64,000 nucleotides of DNA from Kluyvera intermedia (GTDB lineage Bacteria; Pseudomonadota; Gammaproteobacteria; Enterobacterales; Enterobacteriaceae), in NCBI RefSeq assembly GCF_021440345.1, contig NZ_JAKCNS010000016.1, forward strand, positions 1 to 64,000. The letters run 5' to 3'. Of this stretch, positions 43,297 through 54,687 are shown piece after piece. Each line of letters starts with the position of its first letter. Within the stretch, counting starts at the first letter, position 1. The notes below the pieces were generated by a model that ran no database searches, was not told the DNA's origin, and saw only the letters and a program-made list of their open reading frames with translations. The translations under genes and the position numbers were made by a program.

Positions 43297-43327
43297 AAAA
43301 AAGCCCAGGCAGTTGCCTGGGCTTTTT
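43297..43327. terminator. bidirectional terminator between lpxM and pykA
   Basis: AAAAAAGCCCAGGC and GCCTGGGCTTTTTT pair around AGTT. A- and T-runs on either side let it serve both convergent genes. Confidence 0.95.
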
Positions 43328-43340
43328 TGCACTTCGAGGT

Positions 43341-44783
43341 TTACTCGACGGTCAGGATACGCGTGGTGTTGGTTGAACCCACGGTGCTCATGACGTCGCC
43401 CTGGGTGACGATAACCAGGTCACCCGACATCAGGTAGCCTTTATCACGCAGCAGATTAACCGCATCGTGTGCCGCTGCCACGCCATCACAGGCGCTATCG
43501 AAGAATACTGGGGTCACGCCGCGGTACAGCGCCGTCAGGTTCAGCGTGCGTTCGTGGCGAGACATGGCGAAAATCGGCAGACCGGAAGTAATACGGGACG
43601 TCATCAGCGCGGTACGACCGGATTCGGTCATGGTGATGATGGCGGTCACGCCTTTCAGGTGGTTTGCCGCGTACATCGCCGACATGGCAATGGCTTCTTC
43701 CACGTTGTCGAACTGTACGTCCAGACGGTGTTTAGAAACGTTAATGCTTGGGATTTTTTCTGCACCCAGGCACACACGCGCCATGGCAGCAACGGTCTCA
43801 GACGGATACTGACCGGCAGCGGTTTCCGCAGACAGCATTACGGCATCGGTACCATCCAGTACGGCGTTCGCCACGTCCATCACTTCGGCGCGGGTTGGCA
43901 TTGGGTTGGTGATCATCGATTCCATCATCTGGGTCGCGGTGATGACGGTACGGTTCAGCTGACGCGCACGACGGATCAGCGCTTTCTGGATACCGACCAG
44001 TTCAGGGTCGCCGATCTCAACGCCCAGGTCGCCACGGGCAACCATCACCACATCGGAGGCGAGAATAATATCGTCCATCGCATCCTGGCTGCATACCGCT
44101 TCCGCACGTTCGACTTTCGCTACGATTTTCGCATCACAGCCGGCTTCACGGGCCAGACGACGCGCGTAGTTCAGATCTTCGCCGCAGCGTGGGAAGGAGA
44201 CGGCAAGGTAGTCGACGCTAATTTTGGCGGCCGTTACGATGTCCGCTTTATCTTTTTCGGTCAGCGCTTCAGCAGAAAGCCCACCGCCTAACTTGTTGAT
44301 GCCCTTATTGTTGGACAGCGGGCCACCGACGGTCACTTCGGTGAACACTTTCATGCCCTGAATTTCCAGCACTTTTAGCTGTACGCGGCCATCATCCAGC
44401 AACAGAATGTCGCCTGGAACCACGTCGGCTGGCAGACCTTTATAGTCGATGCCGACTTTCTCTTTATCGCCTTCGCCTTTACCCAGGTTGGCATCAAGCA
44501 GGAATTTATCGCCGATATTGAGGAATACTTTGCCTTCTTTGAAGGTTGATACGCGGATCTTTGGTCCTTGCAAATCGCCGAGGATGGCTACATGACGCCC
44601 AAGTTTTGCCGCAATTTCGCGTACTTTATCGGCACGAAGCTGATGATCTTCTGGCGTACCGTGAGAAAAGTTCATACGTACAACGTTGGCACCGGCGGAA
44701 ATTACCTTCTCGAGGTTATTGTCGCGGTCAGTTGCTGGGCCTAACGTGGTTACGATCTTGGTTCTGCGAAGCCTTCTGGACAT
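43341..44783 (-). CDS. pykA: pyruvate kinase II (AMP-activated type)
   Basis: Converts PEP and ADP to pyruvate and ATP. It has 480 residues, the PykA length (PykF is 470). N-terminus [22 protein letters not shown]. Conserved catalytic stretches include [14 protein letters not shown] and [11 protein letters not shown], plus the TATQMMESM region. In the E. coli order it is followed upstream by hexR, a regulator of this pathway. Confidence 0.97.
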   Translation of the reverse strand: MSRRLRRTKIVTTLGPATDRDNNLEKVISAGANVVRMNFSHGTPEDHQLRADKVREIAAKLGRHVAILGDLQGPKIRVSTFKEGKVFLNIGDKFLLDANLGKGEGDKEKVGIDYKGLPADVVPGDILLLDDGRVQLKVLEIQGMKVFTEVTVGGPLSNNKGINKLGGGLSAEALTEKDKADIVTAAKISVDYLAVSFPRCGEDLNYARRLAREAGCDAKIVAKVERAEAVCSQDAMDDIILASDVVMVARGDLGVEIGDPELVGIQKALIRRARQLNRTVITATQMMESMITNPMPTRAEVMDVANAVLDGTDAVMLSAETAAGQYPSETVAAMARVCLGAEKIPSINVSKHRLDVQFDNVEEAIAMSAMYAANHLKGVTAIITMTESGRTALMTSRITSGLPIFAMSRHERTLNLTALYRGVTPVFFDSACDGVAAAHDAVNLLRDKGYLMSGDLVIVTQGDVMSTVGSTNTTRILTVE

Positions 44784-44895
44784 GTAATACTCCGTTGACT
44801 AATACAACTTAAGGTGTTGCGTGAACAGGAATTCGGCAATGTCGCCAACCTGGCGCTACCGAATGATTTAATTAATAACAACGTTCTTATCGCTT

Positions 44896-45765
44896 TTAGT
44901 GGTTATCGCTGTGTGTTGATAGCTCTTTATCAAAGCGCGATTCTTTCAATGCTTCTTTGACTCGCTTCAAGTTATCCCTGAATTTTGCTCCCCGGCGCAG
45001 GGTAAAGCCCGTCGCCAGCACATCAATCACGGTAAGTTGCGCCAGTCTTGAGACCATCGGCATGTAAATATCGGTGTCTTCCGGAACATCAAGGGTGATG
45101 GCGAGAGTCGCTTCCCGGGCCAGCGGTGTACCGGCGGAAGTGATAGCGATAACCATGGAATCGTTTTCCCTCGCGACCTGCGCCACTTCAACCAGGCTTT
45201 TGGTTCTGCCGGTATGGGAAATCAGCACCACTACATCATCGTCGCTGCAATTCATACAGCTCATTCGTTGCAAAACGATGTCATCAGAATAGATGACCGG
45301 GACGTTGAATCGGAAAAATTTGTTCATCGCATCGTGTGCGACCGCCGCCGAAGAACCGAGGCCAAAGAAGGCAATCTTCTTGGCCTGGGTTAAAAGATCG
45401 ACTGCCCGATTGACCGCTGACATATCAAGAGACTGGCGCACATGGGCCAGGCTTGCCATCGCCGACTCGAAAATTTTCGCCGTGTAGGCTTCTACGCTGT
45501 CATCTTCATCAACATTACGATTAACATACGGTGTACCGTTGGCGAGACTTTGGGCAAGATGGAGTTTGAAATCCGGAAATCCACGGGTCTCCATGCTGCG
45601 GCAGAAACGGTTAACGGTGGGTTCGCTGACCTCGGCTTCAAGGGCGAGCGCGGCAATACTTGAGTGGATTGCGTGCTCCGGAGCCGCGAGAATAACTTCC
45701 GCGACTTTTCGCTCGGATTTGCTAAGGTTTTCCAGTTGGGACTGGATTCTTTCCAGCATGTTCAT
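44896..45765 (-). CDS. hexR: RpiR-family transcription regulator HexR
   Basis: Represses zwf, edd-eda and related central-carbon genes; binding is relieved by KDPG. It has 289 residues, the E. coli length, from ATG 45765 (MNMLERIQSQLENLSKS). N-terminal helix-turn-helix (about 20-75; EVSEPTVNRFCRSM is the recognition region). C-terminal SIS sugar-phosphate domain (IAFFGLGSSAAVAHDAMNKF, VVVLISHTGRTKSLVE). It diverges from its target zwf. Confidence 0.96.
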   Translation of the reverse strand: MNMLERIQSQLENLSKSERKVAEVILAAPEHAIHSSIAALALEAEVSEPTVNRFCRSMETRGFPDFKLHLAQSLANGTPYVNRNVDEDDSVEAYTAKIFESAMASLAHVRQSLDMSAVNRAVDLLTQAKKIAFFGLGSSAAVAHDAMNKFFRFNVPVIYSDDIVLQRMSCMNCSDDDVVVLISHTGRTKSLVEVAQVARENDSMVIAITSAGTPLAREATLAITLDVPEDTDIYMPMVSRLAQLTVIDVLATGFTLRRGAKFRDNLKRVKEALKESRFDKELSTHSDNH

Positions 45766-46013
45766 CGTGACAAGGCGCTCATAGATTGAAACGATTCCAT
45801 TAATGGGTGAAATCTGCAGGCGTTTTAGCAAGAATATACGCTTGATGCTGGATGAAAAGTGAATAGTAACAGCAAAATATGTTGTTTATTTTCATTACAT
45901 GATCAACGTCGTATTTTAACTGGCGTCATTCAGGCGAAAGAACGAACAAAATTGGCGGATTGCCTAACGCTGTAGCCGTAACGGTTCCGATTTGTGCGAT
46001 CGGAAGGCGAGAA

Positions 46014-46080
46014 GGGCGTTAAAGGGTTTCGGCAATTTGGTAAACACAGTACAGTGCACCGTAAGAAAATTACAATGATA
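46014..46080 (+). promoter_or_regulatory. zwf promoter region with candidate SoxS/MarA/Rob and HexR sites
   Basis: CGTAAGAAAATTACA at 46060-46074 matches the HexR box (TGTAAT-N3-ATTACA type) except for one end base, and agrees with the E. coli zwf upstream sequence as I recall it. GCGTTAAAGGGTTTCGGCAA at about 46016-46035 aligns with the E. coli zwf soxbox, though imperfectly. The promoter therefore lies upstream of the ERIC element, which is transcribed as leader. Confidence 0.6.
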
Positions 46081-46118
46081 TCCGGCATATTTCAGGAAAA
46101 CCTGAAGGATAAAGTATA

Positions 46119-46245
<127 letters not shown>

Positions 46246-46274
46246 GAACCGGATCTTTAACTGAGGAGAATGAC

Positions 46275-47750
46275 ATGGCGGTAACGCAAACGGCCCAGGC
46301 ATGCGATCTGGTCATTTTCGGCGCGAAGGGCGATTTAGCCCGCCGGAAACTGCTGCCTTCCCTGTATCAGCTTGAAAAAGCCGGTCAAATTAACCCTGAC
46401 ACCCGTATTATCGGCGTAGGCCGTGCCGACTGGGACAAAGCAACGTACACCAAAGTGGTGCGCGAAGCGCTGGAAACCTTCATGAAAGAGAAAATTAATG
46501 AAGGTTTGTGGGATACCCTCAGTGCGCGTCTCGATTTCTGCAACCTCGATGTTAATGATGTTTCGGCGTTCTCTCGTCTGGGCGAGATGCTCGATCAGAA
46601 GAATCGCGTCACCATCAACTATTTTGCGATGCCGCCAAGCACCTTTGGCGCCATCTGCCGTGGTCTGGGCGAAGCGAAGCTGAACGCCAAGCCGGCTCGC
46701 GTCGTCATGGAAAAACCGCTGGGCACCTCGCTGGAAACCTCCCGTGAGATTAACGACCAGGTCGGCGAATATTTCGAAGAGTGCCAGGTTTACCGTATCG
46801 ACCATTATCTGGGTAAAGAGACGGTACTGAACCTGCTGGCGCTGCGTTTTGCCAACTCCCTGTTTGTGAACAACTGGGATAACCGCACTATCGATCACGT
46901 GGAAATTACCGTGGCCGAAGAGGTGGGTATTGAAGGGCGCTGGGGCTACTTTGACCAGGCCGGCCAGATGCGCGACATGATCCAAAACCACCTGCTGCAA
47001 ATTCTTTGCATGATTGCCATGGCGCCGCCGTCAGATCTGAGCGCTGACAGCATTCGTGATGAGAAGGTGAAGGTACTGAAGTCGTTGCGCCGCATTGACC
47101 GCAGCAACGTACGTGAAAAAACCGTCCGTGGGCAATATACCGCAGGTTTCGCGCAGGGGCAGAAAGTTCCGGGCTATCTCGAAGAAGAGGGTGCCAATAA
47201 ATCGAGCAGCACCGAAACCTTCGTGGCTATCCGTGTTGACATCGACAACTGGCGCTGGGCGGGCGTACCGTTCTACCTGCGCACCGGTAAACGTCTGCCG
47301 ACCAAATGCTCTGAAGTCGTTGTTTACTTCAAGAATCCAGAGCTGAACCTATTCAAAGAGACCTGGCCTGAGCTGCCGCAGAACAAACTGACCATTCGCC
47401 TGCAGCCGGACGAAGGTGTGGATATTCAGATCCTCAACAAAGTGCCGGGTCTGGATCACAAGCATAATCTGCAGGTCACTAAGCTGGATCTGAGCTACTC
47501 CGAAACCTTTAATCAAACGCATCTGGCCGACGCCTACGAACGTCTGCTGCTGGAAACTATGCGCGGTATTCAGGCGCTGTTCGTTCGCCGTGATGAAGTT
47601 GAAGAGGCCTGGAAGTGGGTTGACTCCATTACCGGCGCGTGGGCGAGCGACAACGATGCCCCTAAACCGTATCAGGCTGGCACCTGGGGGCCGGTGGCTT
47701 CCGTGGCGATGATCACCCGCGATGGCCGTTCCTGGAACGAGTTCGAGTAA
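46275..47750 (+). CDS. zwf: glucose-6-phosphate 1-dehydrogenase
   Basis: NADP-linked first enzyme of the oxidative pentose phosphate and Entner-Doudoroff routes. It has 491 residues, the E. coli length, from ATG 46275 with GAGGAGAA upstream. N-terminal Rossmann motif [11 protein letters not shown], active-site signature [10 protein letters not shown] with the catalytic His, and substrate-site VMEKPLG. An in-frame ATG inside the ERIC (46143) would extend the protein by 44 residues without a stop, but has no good ribosome site. Confidence 0.98.
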   Translation: MAVTQTAQACDLVIFGAKGDLARRKLLPSLYQLEKAGQINPDTRIIGVGRADWDKATYTKVVREALETFMKEKINEGLWDTLSARLDFCNLDVNDVSAFSRLGEMLDQKNRVTINYFAMPPSTFGAICRGLGEAKLNAKPARVVMEKPLGTSLETSREINDQVGEYFEECQVYRIDHYLGKETVLNLLALRFANSLFVNNWDNRTIDHVEITVAEEVGIEGRWGYFDQAGQMRDMIQNHLLQILCMIAMAPPSDLSADSIRDEKVKVLKSLRRIDRSNVREKTVRGQYTAGFAQGQKVPGYLEEEGANKSSSTETFVAIRVDIDNWRWAGVPFYLRTGKRLPTKCSEVVVYFKNPELNLFKETWPELPQNKLTIRLQPDEGVDIQILNKVPGLDHKHNLQVTKLDLSYSETFNQTHLADAYERLLLETMRGIQALFVRRDEVEEAWKWVDSITGAWASDNDAPKPYQAGTWGPVASVAMITRDGRSWNEFE

Positions 47751-47775
47751 GCCGTAGCGATAATCCAGAAGGGTT

Positions 47776-47792
47776 ATTTTACCGGTAACATG
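47776..47792. promoter_or_regulatory. candidate GntR operator between zwf and edd
   Basis: ATTTTACCGGTAACATG contains the palindromic TTACCGGTAA core of GntR operators (consensus ATGTTACC-GATAACAT). GntR represses edd-eda in E. coli. It lies 38 bp before the zwf terminator and about 190 bp before edd, so it may act by looping or on a promoter that reads through. Confidence 0.6.
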
Positions 47793-47829
47793 ATCTAACA
47801 CAGCATGTAGTGCTATTTTTGCGCATTTA

Positions 47830-47863
47830 AGCCCCGGGCGGATTCACTCCCGGGGCTTTTTTT
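47830..47863 (+). terminator. intrinsic terminator after zwf
   Basis: AGCCCCGGG and CCCGGGGCT form a 9-bp stem with a 10-base loop and a run of seven T residues. Confidence 0.93.
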
Positions 47864-47982
47864 ATTACACTAGCGGTAGATACTTGCCTCTGAGCTGCGT
47901 TATACGGGCGTTTAAGATAAGTTAAGCCAATATATTCGTCCGATTAGACAGCGGCCTGGACAGAAAAATTTGAGGAGCCTTT

Positions 47983-49794
47983 ATGAACTCTGTAATGTTA
48001 CGGGTAACAAATCGCATTATTGAACGCTCTCGCAGTACGCGTGAAGCCTATCTGGCGCGCATCGAGCAGGCGAAAACTGAAACGGTTCACCGTTCAGAGC
48101 TGGCCTGTGGCAACCTGGCGCACGGTTTTGCCGCCTGCCAGCCAGATGATAAAGCGTCGCTGAAAAGCATGCTGCGTAACAATATCGCGATCATCACCTC
48201 CTATAACGATATGCTTTCTGCCCATCAGCCGTATGAATATTACCCGGACCAAATCCGTAAAGCGCTGCATAGCGTTAATGCGGTAGGCCAGGTGGCGGGC
48301 GGCGTACCGGCCATGTGTGACGGCGTGACCCAGGGGCAGGACGGTATGGAGCTTTCTTTACTGAGCCGCGAAGTCATTGCCATGTCCGCCGCGGTGGGCC
48401 TTTCCCACAATATGTTTGACGGCGCGCTGTACCTTGGCGTGTGTGACAAAATTGTCCCAGGCCTGGCGATGGCCGCGTTCTCATTCGGTCATCTGCCGTC
48501 GGTGTTTATCCCGTCAGGCCCAATGGCCAGCGGCCTGCCAAATAAAGAAAAAGTGCGTATTCGTCAGCTGTATGCTGAAGGCAAGGTTGACCGTAACGCG
48601 CTGCTGGAGTCGGAAGCGGCTTCCTACCATGCGCCTGGAACCTGTACTTTCTACGGCACCGCCAATACCAACCAGATGGTTATCGAATTCATGGGTATGC
48701 AGCTGCCGGGTTCCTCATTCGTTCACCCGGATGCCCCGCTGCGTGCTGAACTGACCGCCGCTGCGGCGCGTCAGGTGACGCGTATGACCGGCAATGGCAA
48801 CGAGTGGATGCCGCTGGGCAAAATGGTTGACGAAAAAGTGGTGGTAAACGGGATCGTGGCGCTGCTGGCAACCGGCGGTTCCACTAACCACACCATGCAC
48901 CTGGTGGCGATGGCACGCGCAGCGGGCATCATCATTAACTGGGATGATTTCTCCGAACTGTCTGACGTTGTGCCATTGATGGCCCGTCTGTATCCAAACG
49001 GCCCGGCCGATATTAACCACTTCCAGGCTGCGGGCGGCGTACCGGTGCTGGTGCGCGAACTGCTCAAAGGCGGTCTGCTGCATGAAGACGTCAACACCGT
49101 AGCGGGCTTTGGTTTGTCCCACTACACCATGGAGCCATGGCTCAATGAGGGCAAGCTGGACTGGCGTGATGGCGCAACGGCGTCTTTAGATGACAGCATC
49201 ATTGCTACCTTCGACAAACCGTTCTCTAAACACGGCGGCACCAAAGTACTGAGTGGTAATCTCGGTCGTGCGGTGATGAAAACTTCTGCTGTACCGGTTG
49301 AAAACCAGGTGATTGAAGCCCCAGCTGTTATTTTTGAAAGCCAGCATGATGTATTACCGGCGTTTGAAGCGGGTCTGCTGGACAAAGATTGCGTCGTTGT
49401 TGTGCGCCATCAAGGGCCAAAAGCGAACGGCATGCCAGAATTACATAAACTTATGCCGCCACTTGGTGTATTATTGGACCGCTGTTTCAAAATTGCGTTA
49501 GTCACTGATGGACGACTGTCTGGTGCATCCGGTAAAGTGCCGTCGGCGATTCACGTGACCCCTGAAGCCTATGACGGTGGGCTGCTGGCAAAAGTACGCG
49601 ACGGTGACATGATTCGCGTAAACGGCCAGACCGGCGAGCTTACGCTGCTGGTCGATGAAGCCGAACTGGCTGCGCGTCAACCGCATATTCCTGATCTGAG
49701 CGCTTCGCGCGTGGGAACAGGCCGTGAACTGTTCGGTGCATTACGGGAAAAACTGTCCGGTGCAGAGCAGGGCGCAACCTGTATTACCTTTTAA
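47983..49794 (+). CDS. edd: 6-phosphogluconate dehydratase
   Basis: Fe-S dehydratase of the Entner-Doudoroff route: 6-phosphogluconate to KDPG. It has 603 residues, the E. coli length. IlvD/Edd family, with cluster cysteines in [11 protein letters not shown] and [16 protein letters not shown], plus GGSTNHTMH and [24 protein letters not shown] precedes the ATG. Directly followed by eda in one operon. Confidence 0.98.
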   Translation: MNSVMLRVTNRIIERSRSTREAYLARIEQAKTETVHRSELACGNLAHGFAACQPDDKASLKSMLRNNIAIITSYNDMLSAHQPYEYYPDQIRKALHSVNAVGQVAGGVPAMCDGVTQGQDGMELSLLSREVIAMSAAVGLSHNMFDGALYLGVCDKIVPGLAMAAFSFGHLPSVFIPSGPMASGLPNKEKVRIRQLYAEGKVDRNALLESEAASYHAPGTCTFYGTANTNQMVIEFMGMQLPGSSFVHPDAPLRAELTAAAARQVTRMTGNGNEWMPLGKMVDEKVVVNGIVALLATGGSTNHTMHLVAMARAAGIIINWDDFSELSDVVPLMARLYPNGPADINHFQAAGGVPVLVRELLKGGLLHEDVNTVAGFGLSHYTMEPWLNEGKLDWRDGATASLDDSIIATFDKPFSKHGGTKVLSGNLGRAVMKTSAVPVENQVIEAPAVIFESQHDVLPAFEAGLLDKDCVVVVRHQGPKANGMPELHKLMPPLGVLLDRCFKIALVTDGRLSGASGKVPSAIHVTPEAYDGGLLAKVRDGDMIRVNGQTGELTLLVDEAELAARQPHIPDLSASRVGTGRELFGALREKLSGAEQGATCITF

Positions 49795-49833
49795 GATGAC
49801 ACGATTTGTAGATCTGGCGAGAGAGAATTTCTG

Positions 49834-50475
49834 ATGAAAAACTGGAAAACAACTGCAGAAGCAATCCTGACCACCGGCCCAGTAGTACCGGTTATCGTGG
49901 TTAACAAGCTTGAGCACGCAGTACCGATGGCGAAAGCGCTGGTTGCAGGCGGCGTACGCGTCCTGGAAGTGACGCTGCGTACCGCATGCGCGATGGACGC
50001 TATCCGCGCGATTGCGAAAGAAGTTCCGGATGCTATCGTCGGCGCGGGTACCGTGACCAACGCACAGCAGCTGAAAGAAGTCACCGAAGCTGGCGCGCAG
50101 TTTGCTATCAGCCCGGGTCTGACCGACAATCTGCTGAAAGCAGCGACTGCTGGCACTATCCCGCTGATCCCGGGTATCTGCTCTGTATCTGAACTGATGC
50201 TGGGTATGGAACATGGCCTGAAAGAGTTCAAATTCTTCCCGGCTGAAGCCAACGGTGGCGTGAAAGCGCTGCAGGCGATCGCAGGTCCATTCTCTCACAT
50301 CCGTTTCTGCCCAACTGGCGGTATCTCCCCAGCTAACTACCGTGACTACCTGGCGCTGAAAAGCGTTCTGTGCATCGGTGGTTCCTGGTTAGTTCCAGCT
50401 GACGCGCTGGAAGCTGGCGATTACGATCGCATCACCAAACTGGCTCGTGAAGCAGTTGAAGGTGCTAAGCTGTAA
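49834..50475 (+). CDS. eda: KDPG/KHG aldolase
   Basis: Class I aldolase cleaving KDPG to pyruvate and glyceraldehyde 3-phosphate; also serves uronate and pectin catabolism, so it is the exit step for the rhi genes of this window. It has 213 residues, the E. coli length. Catalytic Glu in RVLEVTLRT (about 45) and Schiff-base Lys in [12 protein letters not shown] (about 133). Starts 39 bp after edd. Confidence 0.98.
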   Translation: MKNWKTTAEAILTTGPVVPVIVVNKLEHAVPMAKALVAGGVRVLEVTLRTACAMDAIRAIAKEVPDAIVGAGTVTNAQQLKEVTEAGAQFAISPGLTDNLLKAATAGTIPLIPGICSVSELMLGMEHGLKEFKFFPAEANGGVKALQAIAGPFSHIRFCPTGGISPANYRDYLALKSVLCIGGSWLVPADALEAGDYDRITKLAREAVEGAKL

Positions 50476-50518
50476 GATAACTGTCTGCCCGATTTGGTTA
50501 TCGGGCTGCAGAAAAGAA

Positions 50519-50546
50519 GGGCGGGTATGCGCAAGCAGCCCGCCTT
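50519..50546. terminator. terminator between eda and purT
   Basis: GGCGGG and CCCGCC pair with a 13-base interval, followed rightwards by TTTTTTATT. It lies between the convergent eda and purT stops. Confidence 0.85.
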
Positions 50547-50551
50547 TTTTA

Positions 50552-51730
50552 TTACCCCTGAACGATGACGGCAGCCGCGGCGATTTTTGCGCGCTCAACC
50601 GCTTGCTCCACGCTATCGCCCGTTGCCAGCGCCACGCCCATACGACGGGAACCATCGATATCCGGTTTGCCGAACAGGCGCAATTGCACCCCAGCACCCA
50701 GCGCGTTCTGCACATTATCGAAGGTGACGTTACGGCTACTCAGCTGTGGCAGCAGTACCGCGGAAGCCGAAGGGCCGTATTGGCGAATCGCCCCCACGGG
50801 TAATCCGAGGAATGCTCGAACATGCAGGGCAAACTCAGAGACGTCCTGCGAAATCAGCGTCACCATCCCGGTGTCGTGAGGGCGCGGAGAGACTTCGCTG
50901 AATACCACGTCATCACCGCAGACAAATAGCTCTACGCCGAATAAACCGTAACCACCCAGCGCCAGTACCACCTCACGGGCAATTTCCTGCGCACGCGCCA
51001 GCGCCAGGTCGCTCATCTGCTGCGGCTGCCAGGATTCACGGTAGTCGCCATCTTCCTGGCGGTGCCCTACAGGCGCACAGAAATGAACGCCATCGACCGC
51101 GTTGACGGTGAGCAGGGTTATCTCAAAATCAAAATTCACCACACCTTCAACAATAACGCGACCGGCCCCTGCGCGGCCGCCCTGTTGAGCGTACTGCCAT
51201 GCCTGCGCCAGCTGCTCTTCATGGCGAATAAAGGTCTGCCCTTTGCCGGAAGAACTCATGACCGGCTTAACGATACAGGGGAGGCCAATATTCGCTACCG
51301 CCTGGCGGAACTGCGCTTCACTGTCGGCAAAACGGTACGCTGAGGTGGGTAATTTGAGGGTTTCAGCCGCCAGGCGACGAATGCCTTCGCGGTTCATGGT
51401 CAGTTTGGTGGCGCGCGCGCACGGCACTACGTGTTGACCTGCCTGCTCGAGTTCAATCAACGTATCGGTGGCGATAGCCTCAATTTCCGGCACGATAAAG
51501 TCGGGTTTTTCCTGCTCAACCAGCGCTTTGAGTACCATACCGTCGAGCATATTAATCACATAGGAACGATGTGCGACGTGCATTGCCGGAGCGTCGGCAT
51601 AACGATCGACGGCGATCACTTCAATCCCTAATCGCTGGCATTCAATGGCGACTTCTTTACCCAACTCACCTGAACCCAGAAGCATTACGCGCGTCGCAGC
51701 TGGACGCAGAGCTGTGCCTAATAACGTCAT
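50552..51730 (-). CDS. purT: formate-dependent phosphoribosylglycinamide formyltransferase PurT
   Basis: ATP-grasp enzyme making formyl-GAR from GAR, formate and ATP. It has 392 residues, the E. coli length. N-terminal [18 protein letters not shown]-grasp lid [14 protein letters not shown], and metal-site [25 protein letters not shown] PurR box lies just upstream. Confidence 0.97.
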   Translation of the reverse strand: MTLLGTALRPAATRVMLLGSGELGKEVAIECQRLGIEVIAVDRYADAPAMHVAHRSYVINMLDGMVLKALVEQEKPDFIVPEIEAIATDTLIELEQAGQHVVPCARATKLTMNREGIRRLAAETLKLPTSAYRFADSEAQFRQAVANIGLPCIVKPVMSSSGKGQTFIRHEEQLAQAWQYAQQGGRAGAGRVIVEGVVNFDFEITLLTVNAVDGVHFCAPVGHRQEDGDYRESWQPQQMSDLALARAQEIAREVVLALGGYGLFGVELFVCGDDVVFSEVSPRPHDTGMVTLISQDVSEFALHVRAFLGLPVGAIRQYGPSASAVLLPQLSSRNVTFDNVQNALGAGVQLRLFGKPDIDGSRRMGVALATGDSVEQAVERAKIAAAAVIVQG

Positions 51731-51763
51731 TACCTATTCCACCGTCTATCCAAAGTTTGGCGC

Positions 51764-51786
51764 ATTATAAACGAAAACGTTTGCGT
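51764..51786 (-). promoter_or_regulatory. purT: purT promoter with PurR operator
   Basis: ACGAAAACGTTTGCGT at 51771-51786 matches the PurR consensus ACGCAAACGTTTGCGT in 15 of 16 positions. It abuts a perfect -10 TATAAT read leftwards (51764-51769), so purine-bound PurR should block purT. Confidence 0.9.
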
Positions 51787-51911
51787 CTGTCTTGAGATCG
51801 GCAAATAAGTAGGGTTATCGCTTTAAATTTTCGCATCTTTATGTGCAGCAGACGTTTTCTGACATCAGCTCGCCTAGTCTGAATGTCGTACATAATTCTT
51901 CTGGAGGTTAT

Positions 51912-52553
51912 ATGTCAGGCTGGCTTAATCAACTGCAATCGCTGCTGGGGCAAAAAGCGGGTGATGGGAAAAACGGGCTTAACCAAATGTTGGTGCCTGG
52001 GGCATTAGGGGGCCTGGCCGGATTGCTGACCGCCAGTAAGTCGTCGCGCAAAATGCTGGCAAAATACGGCACCGGCGCACTGCTGGTGGGCGGCGGCGCG
52101 GTCGCCGGGAGCGTATTGTGGAATAAGTACAAAGATAAGCTGCGCGGTGACCCGCAGGCGGAAATGAAATACGGAGCATCGGCGGCACCGCTCGATATGC
52201 GTACCGAGCGGCTGATTCTGGCGCTGGTCTTCGCGGCGAAAAGCGACGGGCATATTGATGCGAAAGAACAGGCCGCCATTGAACAACAGCTGCGTGAGGC
52301 GGGCGTAGAAGAGCAGGGGCGAGCGCTCATTGCCCAGGCCATTGAACAACCGCTTGATCCGCAGCGTCTGGCCCGCGATGTCCATAACGAAGAAGAGGCG
52401 CTGGAGCTGTATTTCATCAGCTGTGCCGCGATTGAGATCGATCACTTTATGGAACGTAGCTATCTGAATGCGCTGGGCGACGCTTTGAAGCTACCCGTGG
52501 AGGTGCGTGAAGGCATCGAACAGGATTTACGGCAGCAAAAACAGCAACTTTAA
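51912..52553 (+). CDS. yebE: DUF533 inner-membrane protein YebE
   Basis: 213 residues (E. coli 219) from ATG 51912, with GGAGG six bases upstream. An amphipathic N-terminus, a Gly/Ala-rich hydrophobic segment (about 35-75; [22 protein letters not shown]), then a TerB-like helical domain ([32 protein letters not shown]). Function unknown; in E. coli it is envelope-stress (Cpx) responsive as I recall. yebG and yebF, which lie between purT and yebE in E. coli, are absent. Confidence 0.92.
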   Translation: MSGWLNQLQSLLGQKAGDGKNGLNQMLVPGALGGLAGLLTASKSSRKMLAKYGTGALLVGGGAVAGSVLWNKYKDKLRGDPQAEMKYGASAAPLDMRTERLILALVFAAKSDGHIDAKEQAAIEQQLREAGVEEQGRALIAQAIEQPLDPQRLARDVHNEEEALELYFISCAAIEIDHFMERSYLNALGDALKLPVEVREGIEQDLRQQKQQL

Positions 52554-52635
52554 ATGACTTATTACAGGTTTTGCTTGCATCGTCGTCTAATTTGTCCACC
52601 CTTATAGGGTGTGACTAATACAGAAGAATAATGAG

Positions 52636-54687
52636 ATGCCACCTAAAGCAAAACGGATACCCCACACCATGACCTTGCATGGTGATACGCGCGTTGATAA
52701 TTACTACTGGCTGCGGGATGATTCGCGATCCCAGCCCGCGGTGCTTGACTATTTACAGCAGGAGAATGCCTATGGGCGCGAGGCTATGTCATCGCAGCGC
52801 AGCCTGCAGGATCGCGTATTAAAAGAGATTATTGACCGCATACCGCCAAAAGAGGTATCAGCACCGTATATCAAAAATGGCTATCGCTATCGTCAGGTCT
52901 ATGAACCGGGCCGCGAGTACGCAATATACCAGCGCCAGGTGCTGGGCAAAGAAGCCTGGTCATTACTGATTGATGAAAACAAACGCGCCGCCCACAGTGA
53001 GTTTTATACGCTGGGCGGGCTAAATGTGGCCCCGGATAATAACCTGCTGGCGGTGACGGAAGATTTTCTCTCGCGCCGTCAGTACGGCCTGCGCATTCGC
53101 CATCTGCAAAATGAAACCTGGCTACCGGAAGTGATTGAGGACGTTTCGCCGGGCGTTGTCTGGGCCAACGATTCACGCACGCTCTATTATGTGCGCCAGC
53201 ATCCCGTCACGCTGCTGCCGTGGCAGGTATGGCGTCATCATATTGGAACGCCAACGGCCCAGGATGAGTTGATCTATGAAGAGGCGGACGACGCGTTTTA
53301 TGTCAGCCTGCACAAAACCTCATCGCGTCAATATGTGGTGATTGCACTCTCCAGCGCGACAACCAGCGAAATGCTGCTGCTTGATGCGGACAAATCAGAT
53401 GCCCAGCCGCAGTCCTATTTACCGCGCCGTAAAGATCACGAATACAGCATCGACCACTATCAGCAGCAGTTCTATCTGCGCTCCAACCGCGATGGCAAGA
53501 ACTTCGGTTTATACCGCAGTGATAGCTGGGATGAGCATGCATGGCAAACGCTGATTGCCCCGCGTGATGCGGTCATGCTGGAGGATTTCACCCTGTTCCG
53601 TGACTGGCTGGTGGTTGAAGAGCGCGAACATGGCCTGATTCGACTACGGCAAATCCACCGCCACAGCCAGCGGGAAACGCAGATTGCATTCGATGATCCA
53701 ACGTACGTCACGTGGATTGCCTATAACCCGGAACCCGAAACGGCCAGTCTGCGCTACGGCTACTCGTCGATGACCACCCCGGATACGCTGTTTGAGCTGA
53801 ATATGGACAGCGGCGAGCGGCAGGTACTTAAACAGCAGGAAGTGAAAGGCTTTGACGCCAGTCGCTATCGCAGCGAGCGTTTATGGGTAACTACCCGTGA
53901 TGGCGTTCAGGTGCCGGTTTCGTTGGTCTATCGGCAGGAACATTTCCGTCGTGGTAAAAATCCGCTGCTGGTCTACGGCTATGGCTCCTATGGCGCCAGT
54001 ATGGATGCCGACTTTAGCAGTAGCCGTCTGAGCCTGCTGGACCGTGGCTTCGTCTTTGCTATCGCGCATATTCGCGGCGGCGGAGAGTTGGGGCAGCAGT
54101 GGTACGAAGACGGTAAATTCCTGAAAAAGAAAAATACCTTCAACGATTACATTGATGTTTGCGATGCGTTGCTGGAACAGGGGTATGGGAACCCAACCTT
54201 GTGCTACGGCATGGGGGGCAGCGCTGGGGGCATGCTGATGGGGACGGTGATTAACGAACGTCCTGAGCTGCTTCACGGCGTGGTGGCACAGGTGCCGTTT
54301 GTCGATGTCGTCACCACCATGCTCGATGAATCCATTCCGCTGACCACAGGGGAATTTGAGGAGTGGGGCAATCCGGAGGATGAGGACTACTATCACTATA
54401 TGAAGTCCTACAGCCCGTATGATAACGTCAGGCCGCAGGCGTATCCGCATCTTCTGGTGACTACCGGCCTGCATGATTCACAGGTGCAGTATTGGGAACC
54501 GGCAAAATGGGTCGCTAAGCTGCGCGAACAGAAGGTCGATGACAACCTTCTGTTGCTGTGTACCGATATGGATTCCGGGCATGGCGGGAAGTCGGGGCGT
54601 TACAAAAGTTACGAGGGCGTGGCGCTGGAATACGCCTTCCTGATTGCCCTGGCGCAGGGGACGCTGCCAGGACAAACGGAACGCTAG
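52636..54687 (+). CDS. ptrB: oligopeptidase B (protease II)
   Basis: Cytoplasmic S9A serine oligopeptidase cutting after Arg/Lys in short peptides. It has 683 residues (E. coli 686). A seven-bladed propeller domain fills about 70-400. The hydrolase domain has the catalytic Ser in [12 protein letters not shown] (about 530), Asp in [13 protein letters not shown] (about 615) and His in [10 protein letters not shown] (about 650). Basic specificity fits [12 protein letters not shown] near the S1 site. It runs to within a base of the convergent exoX stop. Confidence 0.96.
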   Translation: MPPKAKRIPHTMTLHGDTRVDNYYWLRDDSRSQPAVLDYLQQENAYGREAMSSQRSLQDRVLKEIIDRIPPKEVSAPYIKNGYRYRQVYEPGREYAIYQRQVLGKEAWSLLIDENKRAAHSEFYTLGGLNVAPDNNLLAVTEDFLSRRQYGLRIRHLQNETWLPEVIEDVSPGVVWANDSRTLYYVRQHPVTLLPWQVWRHHIGTPTAQDELIYEEADDAFYVSLHKTSSRQYVVIALSSATTSEMLLLDADKSDAQPQSYLPRRKDHEYSIDHYQQQFYLRSNRDGKNFGLYRSDSWDEHAWQTLIAPRDAVMLEDFTLFRDWLVVEEREHGLIRLRQIHRHSQRETQIAFDDPTYVTWIAYNPEPETASLRYGYSSMTTPDTLFELNMDSGERQVLKQQEVKGFDASRYRSERLWVTTRDGVQVPVSLVYRQEHFRRGKNPLLVYGYGSYGASMDADFSSSRLSLLDRGFVFAIAHIRGGGELGQQWYEDGKFLKKKNTFNDYIDVCDALLEQGYGNPTLCYGMGGSAGGMLMGTVINERPELLHGVVAQVPFVDVVTTMLDESIPLTTGEFEEWGNPEDEDYYHYMKSYSPYDNVRPQAYPHLLVTTGLHDSQVQYWEPAKWVAKLREQKVDDNLLLLCTDMDSGHGGKSGRYKSYEGVALEYAFLIALAQGTLPGQTER

